A DNA stretch of 64,000 bases from Caulobacter sp. 602-1 (GCF_003931565.1 NZ_RRYI01000001.1:682001-746000); one strand, 5' to 3'; counted from the stretch's first letter, positions 10,960 to 20,020 are shown. The notes: generated by a model not told the origin, from the letters alone. Numbers and translations: made by a program.

Positions 10960-11478
10960 TCACTTCACGGAAACGGTGACGGCGCCGAGTTCCGAGGAAC
11001 CCTTGACCGTGGCGGGCTTGCCGGGCTTGCCCCAGACGAACGGCACGCGGACGGCCTCGTGGCCGCCGACCTCGCGGGCGGCTTCGACGACCAGGTTGTA
11101 GGCGCCGGGCTTGAGGTCCTTCAGGGCGCCCTTGGAGCCGGCGAAGACCAGCTTCTGCGGCCCTGGCGCGCGCGTCGCGCCGCTGACGCCGTCGGTCGGG
11201 AAGCTCATTTCGCGGCCGGCTTTGCGCCACCATTGGCGCATGTCCTTCAGCCACTTGGCGCCTTTGTCCTCGCGGTTGTCGGCGTCGTACCAGACGGCCA
11301 GGGTGCCGGCGGCGGTGCTGTCGGCCGGGTTCTCGATCCAGATCGAGACGTAGGGCTTATGGTACTCGGCGACCGTCAGCTTCGGCACCTCGACGGTGAC
11401 GTTCAAGTCCGCGGCCAGGGTCGGCGCAGCGCCAGCGGCGGCGCCAGCGAAAGTCAGGAGTGAGATCGAACGCTTCAC
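10960..11478 (-). CDS. DUF2271 exported protein with flavinylation motif
   Basis: 172 residues with a signal peptide of about 23 residues (ending TLAA) and a DUF2271 domain (VSIWIENP, TLAVWYDADN). Residues 96-102 read DGVSGAT, matching the D-x-x-S/T-G-A-T/S motif modified by ApbE; Thr102 is the predicted FMN attachment site. With apbE in the same operon, this is most likely a periplasmic covalent flavoprotein. The start is GTG at 11478, matching the signal peptide; longer frames run into the PepSY gene. It is 11 bases after the PepSY gene. Confidence 0.85.
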   Translation of the reverse strand: MKRSISLLTFAGAAAGAAPTLAADLNVTVEVPKLTVAEYHKPYVSIWIENPADSTAAGTLAVWYDADNREDKGAKWLKDMRQWWRKAGREMSFPTDGVSGATRAPGPQKLVFAGSKGALKDLKPGAYNLVVEAAREVGGHEAVRVPFVWGKPGKPATVKGSSELGAVTVSVK

Positions 11479-11489
11479 GGGGTCTGCCT

Positions 11490-12119
11490 CTAAAGGTGGA
11501 CGAATAGGATGACGAGAATGACGGGGACGACCAGGCCCAGCCCGACCAGCGGCCAGGTCAGAGGCCGGGCGCGGGCGTGGAACTGCAGCAGGATCAGGCC
11601 GGTGACCGTGAAGATCACGCAGGCCAGGGCGAAGATGTCGATGAACCAGCTCCAGGCCTTGCCGGAATTGCGGCCCTTGTGCAGGTCGTTGAGCAGCGAG
11701 ATCGCGCCGCGCGTGGTTTTCTCGTGCTCGACGGCGCCGGTCTCGCGGTCGATCGAGACCCAGGCGTCGCCGCCCGGCCGGGCCAGGGCGACATAGACCT
11801 CGTCGGCCGACCACTCGCCCTCACGCCCCGCCACCTCGGCGCCGACGGCCCTGTCGAGAAAGGGCTCGAGCGCGACGGGCAGGGGCCGCTTGCCCTCTTC
11901 GGGACCCTTGGCCAGCAGGGCCAGCAGGTCGGGCGGCAGGGTGGCCTTGCGGGACACCACCACGGGCTTGGCCTCGATCTGGCCGGCGTGGTTCAGGGTG
12001 AGGCCGGTGATCGCGAACAGCAGCATGCCGATCAGCGACAGGGCCGCGCTGATCCAATGCCACTGATGCAACTGCTTCAGCCAGAAGGATCGACGATGCT
12101 GATCGGCGGCGGATTTCAC
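11490..12119 (-). CDS. PepSY-associated transmembrane protein
   Basis: 209 residues. A first membrane helix (about residues 22-44, ISAALSLIGMLLFAITGL) is followed by a periplasmic region of about 100 residues containing DAWVSIDRETGAV, the PepSY-like stretch, and then two C-terminal helices. The GTG start at 12119 gives a short basic cytosolic N-terminus; an upstream extension would add about 23 residues through the regulatory site and is less likely. It is first gene of the five-gene flavin cluster and may carry electrons, or anchor the system, across the inner membrane. Confidence 0.8.
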   Translation of the reverse strand: MKSAADQHRRSFWLKQLHQWHWISAALSLIGMLLFAITGLTLNHAGQIEAKPVVVSRKATLPPDLLALLAKGPEEGKRPLPVALEPFLDRAVGAEVAGREGEWSADEVYVALARPGGDAWVSIDRETGAVEHEKTTRGAISLLNDLHKGRNSGKAWSWFIDIFALACVIFTVTGLILLQFHARARPLTWPLVGLGLVVPVILVILFVHL

Positions 12120-12158
12120 GGCGTTCTGACGAACCTGGCGATGGAGGCTCGTCCTTAC

Positions 12159-12177
12159 TTGAGAACGAATTGCAATT
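12159..12177. promoter_or_regulatory. Fur-like iron operator upstream of the PepSY cluster
   Basis: TGAGAACGAATTGCA (12160-12174) resembles a 7-1-7 Fur box: TGAGAA and TTGCAA half-sites facing each other. It lies 40 bases before the first gene of the cluster, where a repressor would cover the promoter. Identified by eye, not by scoring. Confidence 0.5.
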
Positions 12178-12228
12178 TCAAGCCACAAGACTCGCCGGGG
12201 CGGCCCACGGCCAAAGAAAGCGGAACCC

Positions 12229-14214
12229 TTACCGCGCCGGCGCCGCCGCGCCGCGGGCGAGGGCGCCCAACAGGGTGCTCGCCGCCACCGGCTTTCTCAG
12301 AACGGGACCGTCGTCGACATCGGGCTCCTGGTAGCCCGTCAGATAGACGAAAGGGATGCGCCGGTTGGTCAGGGCCGCCGCCACCGGTGTGATCAGGCGG
12401 CCGCCCAGATTGACGTCCAGCAGGGCCCGGTCGATCGGCTGGCCGTCGTCCAGCAGGCCCAGGGCCTCCTCGATCGTGCCGGCCGGGCCGACGACCTTGG
12501 CGCCGGCGGCGGTCAGGACGCGGGCAAGCTCCATGGCGACGACGGCCTCGTCCTCGACCACCAGCACGCGCTGGTCGCGCAGGGCCGGGCTGTCGTCGGT
12601 CGCCAGCCCGGGACGATAGGCCGGAATGCTCTCGGCCGCGCGGGCCTGGACGCCGGTCAGGATGTCGAGTCGGACCTCCAGGCCCTCGGGGCGCCAGTCC
12701 AGGGTCACGCGGGCGGCGGCCTGTTTCACCGCGCTCTCGATCAGGGTCGAGCCGAAGCCGCGCCGTTGGGGCGGGGTGACCCGCGCGCCGGCTTCCTCGC
12801 GCCAGACGAGGCGCAGCGCGCCGTCTCCATCCCAGCGCCAGGTCACCGACAGCCGACCCTCCGGCCGGGCCAGGGCGCCGTACTTCGACGCGTTGGTGGC
12901 CAGCTCGTGCAGCACCAGGGCCAGGGACTGGGCGCCCTGGGCGTCGATCAGGACCGGCGGGCCCTCGATGACCAGTTGCTCTTCGCCCCCAACGCCATCC
13001 GCGCAGCGATAGGGGTCCAGCTCCAGCCGCAGCAGGTCGTGCAGGTCAACGCCGCTCCAGCGGGCGTTCGACAGCAGGCTATGGGCGCGGGCCAGCGAGC
13101 CGATGCGGCCCGACAGCGCCTCGACATACTGTTCCTTGCTATGAAACGGGGTCAGCTGGGCCAGGGACTGGACCACGGCCAGGACGTTCTTGGCGCGATG
13201 GTCGACCTCGCGGATCAACAGGCGCTCGGTCTCGACGGCGCGCTTAAGGGCCAGGTCCGAGCGGGCTCGCTCGCTGGAAATCCAGATCAGTTCGGCCACG
13301 TCGGCGACGAAGGCGATCTCGTCGCTTGAAAAGGCGCGCGGTTCATCGTGCGCCAGGAACAGATAGGCCGACAGCCGTCCGGCCTTGATCAGCGAGATGG
13401 TCATGAAGGCCCGCACGCCGAGGGCGGCATAGGCCTCCAGGGCGTCCGTGGCGTTGGTGCGATCGTCCAGGGCCACGTCGCCCACCGCGACCACGCGTCC
13501 CGCGCGCATGTCGGCGCTCATCAGGGGGCCGAAGTCCTCGAGGTGGATCCGCTGTCCGCTCAACCGCGCGACGCCGCGATCGGTCCCGCCGTCGTCGGCG
13601 ACGATGTCGGCCAGATCGTTGACGAGATCCATCTCCGCATAGCCGGCCCGGGCGACGCCGAACTGCTCGGTCAGCATCCGCGCCGCGGTCTGGGCGATGA
13701 CGATGGGATCGGCCTCGTCGCGCAGCTTCTGGCCGAGATCCAGCAGGGCGCCGCGGCGCCGCTCGCCGGCCAGCATCCGTTCAAGTTCGGCGGCGGTCTT
13801 CCTGCGGTCGGTGATGTCGTTGACCAGGACGTAGTAGCCGGGAATCTCGCCGTCGCGGGCGATATCGGGAACGTACTGGGCCTCGATGTGGCGGGCGCCA
13901 GCGCCTTGGTAGTTGTGTTCGGCCTCGAAGGTGACGCTCTCGCCGGCCAGGGCGCGGGCCGCGTGATCCCGCACCAAGTCATAGGCTTCCGGACCCAGGA
14001 CCTCGGCCAGGGTCTTGCCCTCGATCTGCGAGCGGTCGACCCCGAACCAGCGCTCGTAGGCGCGGTTGACGAAGCGATAGCGCTGCTCGCGGTCGACATA
14101 GCTGATCAGGATCGGGACGGCGTCAGCCATCGCGCTGGAGAAGACGGCGCGCCTTTCCCCCGGCGCCTTGGTCAGCGGCGAACAGGGGGGCTGGCCTTGG
14201 TCGTCTCGAGACAT
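12229..14214 (-). CDS. HWE-family hybrid histidine kinase (PAS-GAF-kinase-receiver)
   Basis: 661 residues, no membrane segment. Order: PAS domain (about 35-150, ISYVDREQRYRFVNRAYERW), GAF domain (about 170-320), HWE kinase core with the phosphoacceptor box REVDHRAKN and the HELATNASKYGAL nucleotide box, and a C-terminal receiver (about 535-650) with LLDVNLGG containing the phosphoacceptor Asp. The TWRWDGDG...WREE region fits the W-E pattern of HWE kinases. It is probably a soluble light, redox or stress sensor; no PAS cofactor residue such as the LOV GRNCRFLQ motif is present. Start at ATG 14214. Confidence 0.88.
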   Translation of the reverse strand: MSRDDQGQPPCSPLTKAPGERRAVFSSAMADAVPILISYVDREQRYRFVNRAYERWFGVDRSQIEGKTLAEVLGPEAYDLVRDHAARALAGESVTFEAEHNYQGAGARHIEAQYVPDIARDGEIPGYYVLVNDITDRRKTAAELERMLAGERRRGALLDLGQKLRDEADPIVIAQTAARMLTEQFGVARAGYAEMDLVNDLADIVADDGGTDRGVARLSGQRIHLEDFGPLMSADMRAGRVVAVGDVALDDRTNATDALEAYAALGVRAFMTISLIKAGRLSAYLFLAHDEPRAFSSDEIAFVADVAELIWISSERARSDLALKRAVETERLLIREVDHRAKNVLAVVQSLAQLTPFHSKEQYVEALSGRIGSLARAHSLLSNARWSGVDLHDLLRLELDPYRCADGVGGEEQLVIEGPPVLIDAQGAQSLALVLHELATNASKYGALARPEGRLSVTWRWDGDGALRLVWREEAGARVTPPQRRGFGSTLIESAVKQAAARVTLDWRPEGLEVRLDILTGVQARAAESIPAYRPGLATDDSPALRDQRVLVVEDEAVVAMELARVLTAAGAKVVGPAGTIEEALGLLDDGQPIDRALLDVNLGGRLITPVAAALTNRRIPFVYLTGYQEPDVDDGPVLRKPVAASTLLGALARGAAAPAR

Positions 14215-14329
14215 ACGCGGACGCTCAATCCTGTCGAAGGGGCCAAGCCTCACCGTGTCACGTTGTGATCACGGTCTAAACGGGTGAGCGGTGAGGCAAA
14301 CGGTCGCAGGCGCAACCGCGCCGCGAGCT

Positions 14330-15037
14330 CTACCGTGCGACGTCCGAGCCCTGCCTGTATGTGACGACCAGCACATCGCGCAGGGCGGGCAGCTCCGGAT
14401 CGTGCGGCCGGATCGGCGTGACGCCGTGCAGCACGCGGTGGTCATCCAGGAAAACCGCGTCGCCGGGCGCGGTCAGGGTGAAGGAGCCCAGGCTCGTCCC
14501 GTCGGGGGCGTAGATGTCGGTGACGCCGCTGTCGACGTTGCGGCGATCCACCAGCATGACGATCACCCAGTCGACGCCGTCGCGATGCGCGCCCTCGGGC
14601 GTCGGCAAACCCGCCTCGTCGGCCCGGGCCTCGATGCGGAACTGGTGGAGTTCGACGTGCCACGGCGTGGCTGGGGATCCCGACAGCGGATGGAAGCGCT
14701 CCAGGCCGGCGCGGATGACGCCTTGCGTCACCGGGTGCTCGGCGATGGCGTCGGTGACCGGCTCGAACCAGCGCTGCACGCCGCCGTTCAGCGGGTTGTA
14801 GTCGCGGCTCTGCCAGTGCGGCTGGTGCGGCTTGCGCGCGATCTCGCCGGGCGCGGCGGCGAAGGCCGCGAACCGCCGGCGACGATAGCGGCCGCCGTCG
14901 GCCATGAAGCCGTCGAGGGGAAGGTCGTTCCAGCTTTCGGCGAAGGCCGGCCACTGGGCCATGGCCTCGGGGCCGAGCAGGGCTTGGGTCTCGGCGGCTT
15001 CGAAGCGGACGAAGCCGTCGTCGGCCAAGCCGCTCAA
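14330..15037 (-). CDS. 2-oxoglutarate/Fe(II) dioxygenase (PF10014-type)
   Basis: About 235 residues. The metal triad and 2-oxoglutarate site are visible as EGAHRDGVDWV (HxD) and DDHRVLHGVTPIR (distal His and following Arg). These fit the 2OG-Fe dioxygenase family that includes amino-acid hydroxylases such as isoleucine 4-hydroxylase; substrate unknown. The start is a TTG at 15037 that overlaps the globin stop in TTGA; a second TTG lies at 15028. No ATG precedes the conserved region in this frame until well inside the globin gene. Translational coupling to an oxygen-binding globin is noteworthy. Confidence 0.8.
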   Translation of the reverse strand: MSGLADDGFVRFEAAETQALLGPEAMAQWPAFAESWNDLPLDGFMADGGRYRRRRFAAFAAAPGEIARKPHQPHWQSRDYNPLNGGVQRWFEPVTDAIAEHPVTQGVIRAGLERFHPLSGSPATPWHVELHQFRIEARADEAGLPTPEGAHRDGVDWVIVMLVDRRNVDSGVTDIYAPDGTSLGSFTLTAPGDAVFLDDHRVLHGVTPIRPHDPELPALRDVLVVTYRQGSDVAR

Positions 15038-15462
15038 GCGACCGCGTCCGGCTTGAAGAACACGCCGAGTTTCAGGCTGCGGGCGATGCGCTCGGCCTTC
15101 TGGCCGACGATGGCGGCGCGCGGGGCGTCGAACAGCTCGACGCAGGTCTGATGGAAGAGGTTCAGCCACGGCATGAACAGGCCCTCGGTCAGCCCCTCGA
15201 CGTGCTGATGGACGGTCACCGGCTGGCCCTTGTAGCGGCCGGAGGTGTTCAGCACCGACGACCAGAAGTCCTTCAGGGTCGCCAAGTGCGCGGGCCAGCC
15301 GTCCTCGCCGATCGCCCTCTCGAAGATCGGGCCCAGGCGATGGTGACGGCGGACGCGCGCATAGAAGGTCTCGACCAGGGTGTCGATCTCGGCGTCGGTG
15401 AACGCAGCGGCGTCGGCGCGGGCCAAGGCGGCGCGAGTATGGGCGCGGTCGGAAGCGGACAT
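15034..15462 (-). CDS. Group III truncated hemoglobin
   Basis: 142-residue single-domain globin of the trHbP/group III type: FYARVRRHHRLGPIFERAIG in the B-C region, WPAHLATLKDFWSSVL around the E helix, and the GRYKGQPVTVHQHV segment before the F helix with proximal His. It binds heme and oxygen or NO, or may detoxify it, in the cytoplasm. The gene overlaps the downstream dioxygenase by 4 bases. Confidence 0.9.
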   Translation of the reverse strand: MSASDRAHTRAALARADAAAFTDAEIDTLVETFYARVRRHHRLGPIFERAIGEDGWPAHLATLKDFWSSVLNTSGRYKGQPVTVHQHVEGLTEGLFMPWLNLFHQTCVELFDAPRAAIVGQKAERIARSLKLGVFFKPDAVA

Positions 15463-15565
15463 GGCCGTGATATGGGCCCTTACGCGCCGGGACTGAACCC
15501 CGCCGCGATCAAACTTGGCTTTCGATTGTTACCTAAGGGGGGCGGAGACGCCGGCCCTATTCCTC

Positions 15566-15600
15566 TCGTCATCCCGGCCGCGGCGCGGCCGGGATGACGA
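15566..15600. repeat. REP-like palindrome (GTCATCCCGG family)
   Basis: Arms TCGTCATCCCGGCCGC (15566-15581) and its exact complement (15585-15600) flank a 3-base centre. It lies between the GH3 stop and the globin start, both on the minus strand. Relatives are at 18178-18206 and 39616-39659. Confidence 0.85.
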
Positions 15601-15631
15601 GGAATGATCGAGGTGAGTGAAGCTGGACGCC

Positions 15632-18052
15632 TCAGGCGACGGTGAGCGTCGCCTTCTTCAGGTCCACGGAGTTCGGCCCGACCAGGATCGAGAAGTCGCC
15701 CGGCTCGACGACGCGCTTCATGTCGAGGTTCCACATCCACAGGTCCGACGGCTTGATCTCGAAGCTCACCGTGGTCCTGGCGCCGGCCGCAAGGGTCACG
15801 CGCTTGAAGTGCTTCAGCTCCAGCACCGGACGGGTGACCGAGGCCTGCTCGTCGTGGATGTAGAGCTGGACGACCTCGTCGCCGGCAGCCTTGCCGGTGT
15901 TGGTCACGTCAACCTCGACCTTGACGGTCTCGCCCTGGCCGATCTTGGCCTTGGCCAGGCGCGGGGCGCCGATGTCGAAGGTGGTGTACGAGAGACCGAA
16001 GCCGAACGGATAGAGCGGGCTGGTGTCGCCGCCCAGATAGCCGCGGCGGGCCGTGGGCTTGCGGTTGTAGTAGATCGGCAGCTGACCGACGTCGCGGGCG
16101 ATGCTGACCGGCAGCTTGCCGCCCGGATTGGCGCGGCCGAATAGGACGTCGGCGGCGGCGTTGCCGGTCTCCTGGCCCAGGTACCAGCCCTCGATGATGG
16201 CGTCGGCGCGCTGGGCCAGCAGGTTGATCGACAGCGGGCGGCCGTTCAGCAGGAACACCACGGTCGGCTTGCCCAGGTCGAAGATCGCCTTGGCCAGGTC
16301 GTTCTGCTGGCCGATCAGGTCGAGGCTCTCGCGATCGCCCAGGTGGTTGTCGGCCCAGGCCTCGCGGCTGGTCTGTTCGTTGTCGCCCAGCACCATCACG
16401 ACGACGTCGGCCTTCTTGGCGACCTCGACGGCCTCGGCGATCAGCTTGGCGTTGACGGCCGGATCGACGAACTTGACGGCGTCCTGCGCCCAGATGCGTT
16501 CTTCGGTGATGCGCACGGCCTCGGCGTAGTCGAGCGCGAAGCCCTGGGCCTTGGCCTCCGCGGTCAGGCCCTCGTGGATCGAGACCACGTGGCGCGGCAC
16601 GTCCGAGTAGCCGCCGATCGGCGTATCCTTGGCGTGTGTGCCCAGGAGGGCGAGGCGCTTGATCTTCTTGCCGTCCAGCGGCAGCACGCCCTTGTCGTTC
16701 TTGAGCAGCACGACGGCCTTGCGTGCGGCCTCGCGGGCCAGGGCGACGGCGTCGGGCGTCGCGGTCTTGGCGTCGGCGGTCTTCTCGTCGCAGTAGGGGT
16801 TCTCGAACAGGCCGCCTTCGAACTTCATGGTCAGGACGCGGGCCACGGCGGCGTCGATCTCGAACTGCGGGATGCGGCCGGCCTTCACCAGTTCGGGGAT
16901 CAGGACGTAGGCCTCGCCGTCGGGCAGCTCGACATCGACGCCGGCGTGCATGGCCATCACCGCCGTCTCGCCGAGATCGGTGGTCAGCTTGTGGCGGGCG
17001 ATCAGCTCCTTGATCGCGAAATAGTCGCTCTGGACCGAGCCCTTGTAGCCCCACTCCTCGCGCAGGATCTTGGTCAGCAGCCAGCGGTTGGCGTGCGAGG
17101 GGACGCCGTCGATCTCGTTATACGACGGCATGACCGCGCGGACGGGCAGCTCGGTCACGGCGCGTTCGAACGGCGGGAAGAAGTTCTCGCGCAGGGTGCG
17201 CTCGGCGATCTGGGCCGGGCCGACATTGGTGCCGTTCTCGGGCTGGCCGTGGCCGGTCATGTGCTTGAGGGTGACGAAGACCTTGTCCTTGGCCAGCGGC
17301 AGGGTGGTCCCCTGGAAGCCGCGGATGGCGGCCAGGCCGATCTCGGCGCAGACGTGCGGGTCCTCGCCGTAGGTCTCCTCGATGCGGCCCCAGCGCGGGT
17401 CGCGGGCCACGTCGACCACCGGAGCCAGGGCGAGGTTAGAGCCCCGCGCGCGCATCTCGCGGGCGGCGACGGCGAAGATCTTCTCGGTCAGCTCGGTGTC
17501 GAAGGTCGAGGCCAGGGCGATGGCCTGCGGGAAGCTGGTCGCGTCGCGGGCGACATAGCCGTGCAGGGCCTCGTCGTGCATCAGCAGCGGGATGCCCAGG
17601 CGCGTCTTCTCCACGGCCCACTTCTGGGCGGCGTTGGTGTAGCGCGCGGTCTCCTTGGCGTTGCGGTTGACCGCGCCGTCGTCGGCGCCGGCGGCCGCGT
17701 CGATCACCGTGGCGGGCTTGGCGCCCTTGCGGTCGGACGGGCGCGAAATCTGGCCCAGGCCGTTGGGGAAGTTCTTGCTGGCCTCCTCCGGCGAGAACTC
17801 GCCCTCGGGGGTCTGAATCTTGTTCTTGGTCAGCCAGATGCCGATCAGCTGGGCGGCCTTCTCTTCCAGCGTCATGCGGGAGAGCAGGTCCTTGACCCGG
17901 GCGTCGATCGGCTGGGCGGCGTCCTTGTAGAGCGGCTTGCCGCCGGACGTCTTGGGAGCCTTGTCGGCGGCTTGCGCCAGGCCGGGCATGGCGGCGGCGG
18001 ACAGCGCCGCGAGGCTCGCGCCGAACAGGCGGCGGGTGAGGGTGGTGGTCAT
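15632..18052 (-). CDS. GH3 beta-glucosidase/beta-xylosidase, exported
   Basis: 806 residues. The N-terminus (TRRLFGASLAALSAAA, ending LAQA) reads as a Tat-type signal, so the enzyme is periplasmic or released. GH3 N-domain with RLGIPLLMHDEALHGY, the KHMTGHGQPENGTN acid region and nucleophile Asp in GSVQSDYFAI; then the C-domain (VVLLKNDKGVLPL, VVMVLGDNEQTSREAWADN) and a C-terminal fibronectin III-like domain from about 705. It hydrolyses terminal beta-glycosidic bonds of gluco- or xylo-oligosaccharides. The substrate is not readable from sequence; nearby xylanase and xylose genes make xylo-oligomers plausible. Confidence 0.9.
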   Translation of the reverse strand: MTTTLTRRLFGASLAALSAAAMPGLAQAADKAPKTSGGKPLYKDAAQPIDARVKDLLSRMTLEEKAAQLIGIWLTKNKIQTPEGEFSPEEASKNFPNGLGQISRPSDRKGAKPATVIDAAAGADDGAVNRNAKETARYTNAAQKWAVEKTRLGIPLLMHDEALHGYVARDATSFPQAIALASTFDTELTEKIFAVAAREMRARGSNLALAPVVDVARDPRWGRIEETYGEDPHVCAEIGLAAIRGFQGTTLPLAKDKVFVTLKHMTGHGQPENGTNVGPAQIAERTLRENFFPPFERAVTELPVRAVMPSYNEIDGVPSHANRWLLTKILREEWGYKGSVQSDYFAIKELIARHKLTTDLGETAVMAMHAGVDVELPDGEAYVLIPELVKAGRIPQFEIDAAVARVLTMKFEGGLFENPYCDEKTADAKTATPDAVALAREAARKAVVLLKNDKGVLPLDGKKIKRLALLGTHAKDTPIGGYSDVPRHVVSIHEGLTAEAKAQGFALDYAEAVRITEERIWAQDAVKFVDPAVNAKLIAEAVEVAKKADVVVMVLGDNEQTSREAWADNHLGDRESLDLIGQQNDLAKAIFDLGKPTVVFLLNGRPLSINLLAQRADAIIEGWYLGQETGNAAADVLFGRANPGGKLPVSIARDVGQLPIYYNRKPTARRGYLGGDTSPLYPFGFGLSYTTFDIGAPRLAKAKIGQGETVKVEVDVTNTGKAAGDEVVQLYIHDEQASVTRPVLELKHFKRVTLAAGARTTVSFEIKPSDLWMWNLDMKRVVEPGDFSILVGPNSVDLKKATLTVA

Positions 18053-18177
18053 CCGTTTGTTTCCCCGAAGGTGCGCAATGGCCGACGGCTCTGGGGCCGC
18101 CTTCGTCAAGGCACTATGGAGGCGGTTGTCTGACCACTCAAGCGAGAAATGGTACCGGTCTCATTTTCCCGATCGCC

Positions 18178-18206
18178 GTCATTCCCGCCCTTGTGGCGGG
18201 AATGAC
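18178..18206. repeat. REP-like palindrome (GTCATTCCCGCC)
   Basis: 12-base arms GTCATTCCCGCC and GGCGGGAATGAC with a 5-base loop CTTGT, 20 bases past the DUF885 stop on the minus strand. It probably acts as a transcript 3' end. Confidence 0.8.
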
Positions 18207-18226
18207 AGAGTTATTTAGGTATTCGC

Positions 18227-20020
18227 TCACCCCTGCCAGCGGTCGATCACCCCCTCCAGCACCGTCAGCGGCGCGGGGCCGACCATCAGCGCGGTGTCGT
18301 GGAAGCGCTTGATGTCGAACTTGCCGCCCAGGCGCTTCCTGGCGCGCTCGCGAGACGCCGCCCAGACGGTGTGGCCGACCTTGTAGGAGCAGGCCTGACC
18401 GGGATTGGCGCAGTAGCGCTCGACCTCGCGGGAGATCTTGCCCACCGAGTCGCCGCCGGTCTCGACCATGTAGGCGATGGCCTTCTCGCGGCTCCAGCCC
18501 TTGGCGTGGAGGCCGGTGTCGACCACGCAGCGCGAGGCGCGGAACAGGCGCGCCTGGTACATGCCCAGAAGGCTGAGGTCGTCGCCCTCGTACATGCCCA
18601 TTTCCATGGCCACCTGCTCGGCATAGAGCGCCCAGCCTTCGGTATTGGCCGAGAAGCCCATGTTCTGCCGCAGCTTGGGCAGGTTGCTCTGGGCGACCAG
18701 GGCCAGCTGGAAGTGGTGACCGGGGGCGCCCTCATGGTGGATCAGGGTCGCCAGCGACAGGCGCGGCCACTCGGCCGTGTCCTTGAGGTTGATATAGACC
18801 GCGCCCGGACGCGAGCCGTCCAGGGCCGGCCGCTCGTAATAGGCGCCCGACGAGCCGGCCTCGGTGTAGGTCGGCACGCGACGGACCTCGACCGGGATCT
18901 GGGGCATCAGGCCGAACCACTTCGGCAGCTCGGGCTGCAGCTTGGCCAGCCGTCCGCGGCAATAGTCGAGGATCTGGGCGCGGCCCTCGTCGGTGTTGGG
19001 GAACACCTGGTCGGGCTGGGTTCCAAGGCTGGCCATCCGCGCGCCGACCGATCCTTGCGTCAGGCCGCGCTTCTTGAGGATCTCGTCCATCCGCGCCTGG
19101 ATCTCGGCGCCTTCGTCCAGGCCCAGGCGGTGGACTTCCTCGGGGGTTTTGTTGGTCGTCGTGTAGATCTTCAGCAGGGCGGCGTAGAAGGCGTCGCCGT
19201 CCTTCAGGCGACCGATGCCGGCGTCGTGGACGGCCTTGGGCCGCATGGCCTGCAGGGCGGCGATCTGACGGTCGAGGGCCGGCTGGATCTCGCCGGTGAG
19301 GACCTTGGCGGCCTGGACGTCGTAGTCGCCATACTGTTTGGCGCGACGGGCGGCCGAGGCGACCAGCACGTTCTTGTCGACCGGGATGGCGCGGAACTGG
19401 GTGAGCTGGGCGATGGCCTTGTCGACCATGAAGTCCGACGGAATCACGCCCTTGGCCGCGTCGGCGCTGGCCCGTTCGGTCTCCTGGTCGAGCACGCCCG
19501 CGAAGGCCTTCATGCGGGCGATGTAGGTGTCGGCGTCGGCGGCCGACTCGATCTTGTGCTTGCTGTCCAGGAAATTGGGCGTCGAGATATAGGCCCCATA
19601 GTACTGGGTCAGCACGAACGGTCGCGAGCCAGAGCCGTAGTCGAAGCGCGAGGTCCCTTCGCGGGCCTCGTAGTTGAACAGGGCGGTGTCGTAGTTGATG
19701 GCGTCGTCGCCCGTCAGGGCCTTGCGGTCGATTGTCTTCAGGCGGGCGATGCGCTTGGCCGGCTCGGCGCGGTCGCGCTTCCAGGCGGCGATCGAGCGGT
19801 CCGAGAGTTTCGAGCGGGCGTCGGCGTGCTTGCCGATGTCGAGGCCCAGGTTCGTGGCCTGCTCGGGGCTGTCGCTCAGGTCCTCGTCGAAGAAGGCGTC
19901 GAACAGCGCGTACAGCTGTTCCTTCGGTGTGGCCGCCGAGGCCGGAAGAGCCGTTGCCCCAAAGCCGGCGGTAAGGGCGGCGGCCGCCGTCCCCATCATG
20001 ATCTGACGACGGTCGAGCAT
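18227..20020 (-). CDS. DUF885 family metallo-carboxypeptidase-like protein
   Basis: 597 residues. The signal peptide runs to about residue 29 (MLDRRQIMMGTAAAALTAGF...ALPASA; RR suggests Tat). The DUF885 domain carries the zinc-binding motif HHEGAPGHHF (HExxH-like, about residue 415), followed downstream by NTEGWALYAE, the usual third-ligand region. Members are uncharacterised exported peptidases. It begins 121 bases after the terminator of the M61 gene, and a weak AGGGA precedes the ATG. Confidence 0.85.
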   Translation of the reverse strand: MLDRRQIMMGTAAAALTAGFGATALPASAATPKEQLYALFDAFFDEDLSDSPEQATNLGLDIGKHADARSKLSDRSIAAWKRDRAEPAKRIARLKTIDRKALTGDDAINYDTALFNYEAREGTSRFDYGSGSRPFVLTQYYGAYISTPNFLDSKHKIESAADADTYIARMKAFAGVLDQETERASADAAKGVIPSDFMVDKAIAQLTQFRAIPVDKNVLVASAARRAKQYGDYDVQAAKVLTGEIQPALDRQIAALQAMRPKAVHDAGIGRLKDGDAFYAALLKIYTTTNKTPEEVHRLGLDEGAEIQARMDEILKKRGLTQGSVGARMASLGTQPDQVFPNTDEGRAQILDYCRGRLAKLQPELPKWFGLMPQIPVEVRRVPTYTEAGSSGAYYERPALDGSRPGAVYINLKDTAEWPRLSLATLIHHEGAPGHHFQLALVAQSNLPKLRQNMGFSANTEGWALYAEQVAMEMGMYEGDDLSLLGMYQARLFRASRCVVDTGLHAKGWSREKAIAYMVETGGDSVGKISREVERYCANPGQACSYKVGHTVWAASRERARKRLGGKFDIKRFHDTALMVGPAPLTVLEGVIDRWQG

